Shown piece by piece: positions 19,565 to 23,299 of a DNA stretch of 23,299 nt (position 1 is its first letter; each line of letters begins with the position of its first letter). Origin of the DNA: a virus; the IMG/VR virus record IMGVR_UViG_3300040801_000926, positions 1-23,299 of that record. The stretch is one strand, 5' to 3'. The position numbers and the translations under genes are program-made. The notes below the pieces were generated by a model. That model was not told the DNA's origin. It did not search any database and saw only the letters and a list, made by a program, of their open reading frames with translations.

Positions 19565-19791
19565 AATGGCAATGGAACGGGTGGAAGAAATCTTTCTGGA
19601 TCGGCAAGCTGTTGATCAAGGTTCTGATTTCCAAATCAGGATCGTGGTCAACAAAAGAACAGGACAGCAAGTACGAACGTATATACATACTTCATGCCGG
19701 GATTCTTCGAAGTGAGACCGGCCTGAAAGCGTTGTCCATCATCATCGGACCCCTGTCGATCATGACCGGGTTTGCAATCGAGGGGGAGTGA
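19561..19791 (+). CDS. Hypothetical basic/hydrophobic protein, 76 residues
   Basis: The start is an ATGA junction with the 42-residue gene. The protein is rich in Trp and Lys at the N-terminus (MKWQWNGWKKSFWIGK), has a central helix, and ends with a hydrophobic segment (ALSIIIGPLSIMTGFAI) that could be a membrane helix. The TGA stop is formed by positions 8-10 of the tRNA that follows, which overlaps the gene end by ten bases. The function is unknown. Confidence 0.68.
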   Translation: MKWQWNGWKKSFWIGKLLIKVLISKSGSWSTKEQDSKYERIYILHAGILRSETGLKALSIIIGPLSIMTGFAIEGE

Positions 19792-19859
19792 CGGGAATTG
19801 GCATACCTTTGGGGCCTAAACCCCCGAGTTTGTGGGTTCGAACCCCACCTTCCCTACCA
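19782..19859 (+). tRNA. tRNA with Leu(TAA)-type anticodon loop (identity uncertain)
   Basis: The acceptor GGGGGAG/CTTCCCT has two G-T pairs. The D-region (TGACGGGAATTGGCATACC) is leucine-like, and the T-arm is GTGGG/CCCAC. The discriminator is A and CCA is encoded. The anticodon stem TGGGG/CCCCG closes the loop CCTAAAC, which reads TAA at 19817-19819 with an unusual C before the anticodon. A one-base shift would give CTA, an amber-suppressor anticodon, but with two mismatches in the stem. The variable loop is only five bases, although bacterial tRNA-Leu normally has a long arm. Confidence 0.7.
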
Positions 19860-19865
19860 ACTATC

Positions 19866-20138
19866 ATGAGCATGCAAGACATCTACGATGAACTTCTGGA
19901 AGTGGCCGGGGACGAAGAAGCGTTCCAAGCCAAGCGGTTGGAAATCCTTGATCGAGAGATCGGGAAACTACCCGAGGAAGACCAACTGAAGGCCCGTCAG
20001 ATTCAATGGAGAATCGATGGTCAACTTCGGGGGTTGACAGGACTGAACCGCTACAATAAAATGGTGGAACTCTTCTGGGAAGGGTTCGCAAAGTTCAAAG
20101 CGGAACTGGACAAGTTCAGAGACGTAACGAAGAATTGA
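19866..20138 (+). CDS. DUF3135-like small protein, 90 residues
   Basis: ATG 19866 is taken as the start because the longer frame runs back through the tRNA; ATG 19872 is an alternative. The protein is acidic at the N-terminus (DIYDELLEVAGDEEAFQ) and continues RLEILDREIGKLPEEDQLKARQIQWRIDGQLRG. This helical pattern resembles the DUF3135 family, which has no known function. It ends about 60 bases before the HNH gene, with a weak AAACAT/ATGTTT hairpin between them. Confidence 0.72.
   Translation: MSMQDIYDELLEVAGDEEAFQAKRLEILDREIGKLPEEDQLKARQIQWRIDGQLRGLTGLNRYNKMVELFWEGFAKFKAELDKFRDVTKN
20034..20062 (+). promoter_or_regulatory. Candidate sigma70 promoter inside the 19866 gene
   Basis: TTGACA at 20034-20039 and TAAAAT at 20057-20062 are 17 bases apart. 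RNA from it would include the HNH gene and the following tRNA. It lies within coding sequence, so it may be a chance match. Confidence 0.35.
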
Positions 20139-20162
20139 AACATTAGCATGTTTTCCATTCTG

Positions 20163-20200
20163 TATAAATACTGGAAACCAAATTATGGGAGTACAGTATG
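20163..20200 (+). promoter_or_regulatory. Exact T4 late octamer and start-codon hairpin before the HNH gene
   Basis: TATAAATA at 20163-20170 is a perfect T4 late core. ATACTG (20168-20173) can pair with CAGTAT (20194-20199), which covers the first two bases of the HNH start codon. The ribosome-binding site GGGAG lies in the loop. A late RNA beginning near 20176 would lack the 5' arm. Confidence 0.65.
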
Positions 20201-20641
20201 CCAAGACAGTATCGAAACTATGTGGATGCAGACATCATCCGTGAGGCGAAAAATGTGAAATCAATTGCCGGGTTGTTGAAGGCCCTTGGTCTTGCACCCC
20301 GGGGTGGTAATTACCACACCATGAAGAAGCATCTCCAACGATTGGGGGTGGATACGGAACACTGGACCGGTCAAGGTTGGTCGAAGGATCAACAGACCAA
20401 GGATTGGTCCGAGTACACAAAGGGCACAACACTGAAACCACATCTCATTCGTGATCGTGGACATAAATGTGAAATGTGTGGCCTGAGTGAATGGATGGAT
20501 GAACCAATTACCCTTGAGGTTCATCATGTGGACGGTGATCGTACAAACAACGAATATGACAATCTTCAGTTATTGTGCTGCAATTGTCATTCAACGACAC
20601 ATAATTGGAAGGGTAAAAATGCGGGTGTGGCTAATAGGTAA
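20198..20641 (+). CDS. HNH homing endonuclease with N-terminal helix-turn-helix, overlapping a tRNA
   Basis: The 147-residue protein has an N-terminal region YVDADIIREAKNVKSIAGLLKALGL typical of a helix-turn-helix in this phage family, then GVDTEHWTGQGW. The HNH core follows: CEMCGL (Cys 91, 94), LEVHHVDGDRTNN (His 109, 110), LQLLCCNCHSTTH. GGGAG lies upstream of the ATG. The last 21 bases and the TAA stop lie inside the tRNA that follows. The gene is most likely a mobile element that settled at the tRNA. Expression is expected late, from the exact octamer upstream. Confidence 0.92.
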   Translation: MPRQYRNYVDADIIREAKNVKSIAGLLKALGLAPRGGNYHTMKKHLQRLGVDTEHWTGQGWSKDQQTKDWSEYTKGTTLKPHLIRDRGHKCEMCGLSEWMDEPITLEVHHVDGDRTNNEYDNLQLLCCNCHSTTHNWKGKNAGVANR

Positions 20642-20696
20642 CGCACTCAGGTTCAAACCTTGAGAGTTGTGAGTTCGAATCTCACCACCCGTACCA
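20621..20696 (+). tRNA. tRNA-Leu(CAA)-type, short variable loop
   Basis: The acceptor GCGGGTG/CACCCGT has a G-T first pair. The anticodon stem TCAGG/CTTGA closes the loop TTCAAAC with CAA at 20654-20656. The T-arm GTGAG/CTCAC is perfect. The discriminator is A and CCA is encoded. The D-arm is weak. The variable loop has only five bases, as for the tRNA at 19782. The 5' part overlaps the end of the HNH gene. Confidence 0.8.
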
Positions 20697-20721
20697 ATTT
20701 TCAACTGAGTGAGAGTAGATC

Positions 20722-20883
20722 ATGACTATTTTTGGAGTACCAGTCATCGTTGATGCATTTACCCTGTTCTGGGGTGGATTTGGGTTGGCCGCTGCCATCC
20801 TTGTTATCAGACTCGCATGCACCACCGAGTGTAAAACCGGTGGTGGTTGCCGCAAGTTCTGTCACCGTGGATTCGGTGGATGA
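20722..20883 (+). CDS. Small membrane protein with cysteine-rich tail, 53 residues
   Basis: The start lies after CTGAGTGAGAG, which looks like a worn copy of the cassette leader. Residues about 8-31 form one hydrophobic span (VIVDAFTLFWGGFGLAAAILVI). A short tail after the span contains four cysteines (ACTTEC, GGCRKFCHRG) that could bind metal or form disulfides. The stop overlaps the next start. A role at the host membrane is possible but not shown. Confidence 0.65.
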   Translation: MTIFGVPVIVDAFTLFWGGFGLAAAILVIRLACTTECKTGGGCRKFCHRGFGG

Positions 20884-21122
20884 TCAACGCCAACGACATC
20901 AACTTCTATGACCTTGGCCGCTGTATCGTTGTCAAGGAATTCAGCTTCAGTACGAACCATATGGGTGATGTCCCGGTGGTTCCACCGATCCCCCGGGTGG
21001 GGGAAACTGTCTTCCTTGATGACATGGCCTACAAAGTCGAAAAGGTTCTCCATGACTGGTGTGAACGCAATGGGGAATTCATTGGTGTCATCACAACCGT
21101 CCATGTTCGACAGGAACCATGA
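20880..21122 (+). CDS. Hypothetical protein, 80 residues
   Basis: The start is the ATGA junction with the small membrane protein gene; an upstream in-frame start would fall inside it. The protein is beta-rich (RCIVVKEFSFS, VVPPIPRVGETVFLDDMAYKVEKVLHDW, FIGVITTVHV), which suggests a compact barrel-like fold. The stop overlaps the next gene by four bases. The family is not recognised. Confidence 0.77.
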   Translation: MINANDINFYDLGRCIVVKEFSFSTNHMGDVPVVPPIPRVGETVFLDDMAYKVEKVLHDWCERNGEFIGVITTVHVRQEP

Positions 21123-21421
21123 GTAAAGATAGCGACTGGAACCAATCTGCCATCGATAGGAAAGACTTCCGACATGGGAAGGTCGATGTACCAGAACGTC
21201 AGAAAAAGGGCCACAAGCGCAAGAAGAAGCCCGTAACGGTCCAATATCGGTACACTGGGAAGCCCGATAACTGGCTGTGGAGAAAAGGTGACTGGTCAAC
21301 GTGGGGTAAATACGCTACAGAGTCAGATGCCCTACAGGCAATCGAGACACAACGCAAGAAACCCTTTTGGGGTACTGACTTTGAATTCAGACTGAAAGGA
21401 AAGAAAGGCAATGTCAAGTAA
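21119..21421 (+). CDS. Hypothetical basic protein, 100 residues
   Basis: It starts at an ATGA junction. The N-terminal 45 residues are highly basic (PERQKKGHKRKKKPVTVQYRY), and the second half is rich in Trp, Lys and aromatics (DNWLWRKGDWSTWGKYATES, KPFWGTDFEFRLKGKKG). The charge suggests contact with nucleic acid or the cell envelope. Its end overlaps the next gene by 11 bases. The function is unknown. Confidence 0.77.
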   Translation: MSKDSDWNQSAIDRKDFRHGKVDVPERQKKGHKRKKKPVTVQYRYTGKPDNWLWRKGDWSTWGKYATESDALQAIETQRKKPFWGTDFEFRLKGKKGNVK

Positions 21422-21614
21422 CTACCATGAGTATTCCGTCTACTTGGATGACCGGTACATTGATGTCATTCAAGTGGCACCATCTGCCAAGTGTGCATAC
21501 GTGTGCGAACTGGCAACCCAAATCGTCTGCCGACTTGAAGGCATCGAACGGTCCTGTATCAGTGGATGCAAGCTGCCATCCGATTCACGGAGAGTCGATC
21601 TGACAACCCTTTAG
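21411..21614 (+). CDS. Hypothetical protein with several cysteines, 67 residues
   Basis: The ATG lies inside the end of the previous gene. The protein has four cysteines in a run of helix and loop (AKCAYVCELATQIVCRLEG, then RSCISGC), which could bind metal, but the spacing matches no known zinc motif. It ends two bases before the nuclease gene. No family is recognised. Confidence 0.72.
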   Translation: MSSNYHEYSVYLDDRYIDVIQVAPSAKCAYVCELATQIVCRLEGIERSCISGCKLPSDSRRVDLTTL

Positions 21615-21615
21615 C

Positions 21616-22266
21616 ATGCCTACCCTTGATCTTGTTCCATATCATGACCTGACACAGATTGATTCACCAACCGGCCGGACGTACATCACCCCGGCCGGGA
21701 ATCAATACCCATCTGTCACCACCGTTCTTGGTGCCAAGCCGAAACCCGAGCTTGATGAATGGCGTGCCCGTGTGGGTGCCCGTGAGGCTGACCGCATCAC
21801 CAGAACGTCTACCGTGGCCGGTGAGAAGCTACACAAAGCCTGTGAGAATTACCTTTTAGGGAAAGAAGTTGGTCGTCTGGACCCCGCAATTAAACGGATG
21901 TTCAACAAGATCAGGCCAGAACTTGACAAGATCGATGTTGTCCGGGGTATCGAGATACCCATGTGGTCCGACTATCTGAAGGTCGCTGGCCGGTCTGACT
22001 GTATTGCCGTGTATGAAGGTGAACTCACCATCATTGACTTCAAGAACTCCCGTAGAGAGAAGTTGAGAGAATGGATCGAAGGGTATTTCCTTCAAGGGAC
22101 CATCTATGCTATGATGTTCATGGAAGTCTACAGAATGCCGGTCAAGCGAATTGCCATCATGGTGGCAACGTGGGATGGACAGAAGCAAGTCTTCCGTGAG
22201 AATGTTAAAGATCGGCTACAAGCGGTCGAAGAATTGATGGTGAACTACAATCCGTTGTGGAGTTGA
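21616..22266 (+). CDS. PD-(D/E)XK exonuclease, RecB/MGME1-like
   Basis: The 216-residue protein has the layout of this nuclease superfamily. It contains SVTTVLGAKPKPELDEWRAR, a helix AGEKLHKACENYL (His 73, Glu 77), RGIEIPMW (Glu 113), GRSDCIAVYEG (Asp 128), LTIIDFKNS (Asp 141, Lys 143), and YFLQGTIYAM (Gln 160), as in RecB-like and MGME1-like exonucleases. Such enzymes trim single-stranded DNA ends. No helicase domain is attached. It sits beside the RNA ligase, with the ATG two bases after the previous stop. A role in DNA processing during replication or recombination is inferred from the family. Confidence 0.87.
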   Translation: MPTLDLVPYHDLTQIDSPTGRTYITPAGNQYPSVTTVLGAKPKPELDEWRARVGAREADRITRTSTVAGEKLHKACENYLLGKEVGRLDPAIKRMFNKIRPELDKIDVVRGIEIPMWSDYLKVAGRSDCIAVYEGELTIIDFKNSRREKLREWIEGYFLQGTIYAMMFMEVYRMPVKRIAIMVATWDGQKQVFRENVKDRLQAVEELMVNYNPLWS

Positions 22267-22268
22267 AT

Positions 22269-23252
22269 ATGGAATTCGTGAAATACAGTAGCATTGAAAA
22301 CAGCTATCGTGACAAGTTTCTGAGCAAGATTCGTGAACACGTTCCCCCGTCTATGCGGTGGGCAGTTCAGGAAAAGGTTCACGGTGCCAACCTTCAGATC
22401 ATGGTGAATGAAACCGGTGTGACGTTCGCTTCCCGGTCTCAGGTGATCGAAGACACAAAGGACTTCTACAAGTTGTCCCTGATTTCGGCAACCCTTGCCA
22501 GCCGTGCGGAAGCCGCATTCAAATCCCTGAACCACGTCAACGGGTGCAAAGAGGTTCGCATCTTTGGGGAACTCTTCGGGGGTAGTTACCCACATCCGGA
22601 AGTTGGAGTGAACAACATTGCCCCGTGCGTTCAGAAGGGTGTGTTCTATTCCCCAGACCTTCACTTCTATGCCTTCGACCTGATGGTTGATGGTGAGTTG
22701 GTCAACACGTTGACCGCAAGTACGGTGTTTGACGTGTCTGGGTTCTTCCGTGCGAAAACGCTTTTCAGCGGTACCTTGGATGAATGCCTTTCGTACCCGA
22801 ACGATGGCCTGACCACCATTCCCGGGGAACTCGGTCTTCCTGACATCGATGGAAACATCATGGAAGGTGTCATCATCAAGCCGGTTGAACCCGGGTTCAT
22901 TGGTATGAGTCGGGTGATTCTGAAGAACAAAAACGAACAGTTCTCTGAAAAACAGAAGGAACCCCGCAAGGCCCGACAGCCTGAGATCGTCTCTGACGAA
23001 CTTCAAGCGGCATTCGATACCTTGAGTCAGTACCTTGTGGAAAACCGCTTGGATGCCGTTCTGAGCAAGGTGGGGGGTGAAGTTGAAGGCCCGATGGTCG
23101 GCAAGATCATGGGGATGGTTGTTCAGGATGCCATGGAAGACCTGTTGAAAGACGAACCCGAGGTTGTTGCCAAATTGGAGAAGACAGAACGCAAGCGTTT
23201 GGGTAAAATGGCTCAAAGTGTCGTTCGACCGATGGTTCTTTCGAGGATGTGA
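22269..23252 (+). CDS. rnlB: RNA ligase, T4 Rnl2 type
   Basis: The 327-residue protein matches T4 Rnl2 (334 residues) along its length. The start MEFVKYSSIENSY parallels T4 MFKKYSSLENHY, so ATG 22269 is preferred over an in-frame GTG at 22257. The nucleotidyltransferase motifs are present: EKVHGAN with the AMP-accepting Lys 36, RIFGELFGG (motif III), EGVIIKP (motif IV) and LKNKNEQFSEK (motif V). The C-terminal helical domain follows the family pattern. Rnl2 seals nicked double-stranded RNA and is thought to repair cut RNA. A GGAG site lies upstream. Confidence 0.94.
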   Translation: MEFVKYSSIENSYRDKFLSKIREHVPPSMRWAVQEKVHGANLQIMVNETGVTFASRSQVIEDTKDFYKLSLISATLASRAEAAFKSLNHVNGCKEVRIFGELFGGSYPHPEVGVNNIAPCVQKGVFYSPDLHFYAFDLMVDGELVNTLTASTVFDVSGFFRAKTLFSGTLDECLSYPNDGLTTIPGELGLPDIDGNIMEGVIIKPVEPGFIGMSRVILKNKNEQFSEKQKEPRKARQPEIVSDELQAAFDTLSQYLVENRLDAVLSKVGGEVEGPMVGKIMGMVVQDAMEDLLKDEPEVVAKLEKTERKRLGKMAQSVVRPMVLSRM

Positions 23253-23254
23253 CC

Positions 23255-23299
23255 ATGTATTTGTTTTTCTTTTTTGCCGGTCTGGGTGTTCTGTGGGCA
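23255..23299 (+). CDS. Start of a membrane protein (partial)
   Basis: A new frame begins two bases after the ligase stop, with GAGG upstream. The 15 visible residues are strongly hydrophobic (MYLFFFFAGLGVLWA), so it opens with a signal or membrane helix. The rest lies beyond the right edge. No function can be assigned. Confidence 0.6.
   Translation, partial: MYLFFFFAGLGVLWA

Noticed and set aside
22245-23216. A 323-codon open frame on the minus strand
   Set aside because: It lies wholly opposite the well-supported RNA ligase and has no recognisable domain; it is a shadow of that gene's codon use.
1-23299. CRISPR array
   Set aside because: The only repeated units are promoter cassettes with unequal spacing and genes between them; no regular repeat-spacer pattern exists.

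Overview
This window is a densely packed piece of a tailed-phage genome from the T4 superfamily. The evidence is a T4 gene 61-type primase, a T4 Rnh-type flap nuclease, a DexA-like exonuclease, a T4 Rnl2-type RNA ligase, exact T4 late-promoter octamers (TATAAATA), many short genes joined by ATGA or TAATG overlaps, seven tRNA-type genes and a large load of free-standing homing endonucleases. The ribonucleotide reductase is not the T4 NrdAB type but a class II, adenosylcobalamin-dependent NrdJ. This suggests a host that makes or imports B12, possibly an alphaproteobacterium, but the host cannot be read from the window.

Layout. Positions 1-433 hold the end of one gene and a small lipoprotein (a possible spanin pair). 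Positions 430-987 hold an AT-rich GIY-YIG nuclease on the minus strand, wedged in front of the primase (1005-2024). The primase overlaps a cysteine-rich protein (2014-2478), followed by nrdJ (2496-6017), which carries a 320-residue LAGLIDADG intein exactly before its first active-site cysteine. A UUCG terminator closes this block. Positions 6058-7821 hold small genes and a second GIY-YIG nuclease. A consensus promoter at 7818 leads into tRNA-Lys(TTT), tRNA-Arg(ACG) and tRNA-Lys(CTT), a terminator hairpin, and an HNH nuclease; tRNA-Met(CAT) follows at 9058.

Positions 9133-12830 are accessory early-gene modules, several led by a near-identical promoter and ribosome-binding-site cassette; one gene is an SprT-like metalloprotease. 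After a strong terminator comes a methyltransferase with a T4-style capsid-targeting N-terminus (12921). Then come small genes, tRNA-Arg(TCT), the nucleic-acid block dexA-like/rnh (15172-16647), more cassette-driven small genes, two HNH nucleases, a zinc-ribbon protein and two unusual Leu-anticodon tRNAs (19782, 20621). The window ends with a PD-(D/E)XK nuclease, an Rnl2 RNA ligase and the start of a membrane protein.

How the parts may work together. Primase, Rnh, DexA-like exonuclease, RecB-like nuclease and RNA ligase serve DNA replication, nucleotide salvage and RNA repair, and NrdJ supplies deoxynucleotides. The promoter cassettes look like early promoters for host sigma70 polymerase. Late-type octamers sit in the 5' arm of RNA hairpins in front of the plus-strand GIY-YIG gene, two HNH genes and the methyltransferase. 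That arrangement matches the known T4 switch in which early read-through RNA is silent and only late RNA is translated. It is the most interesting regulatory pattern here.
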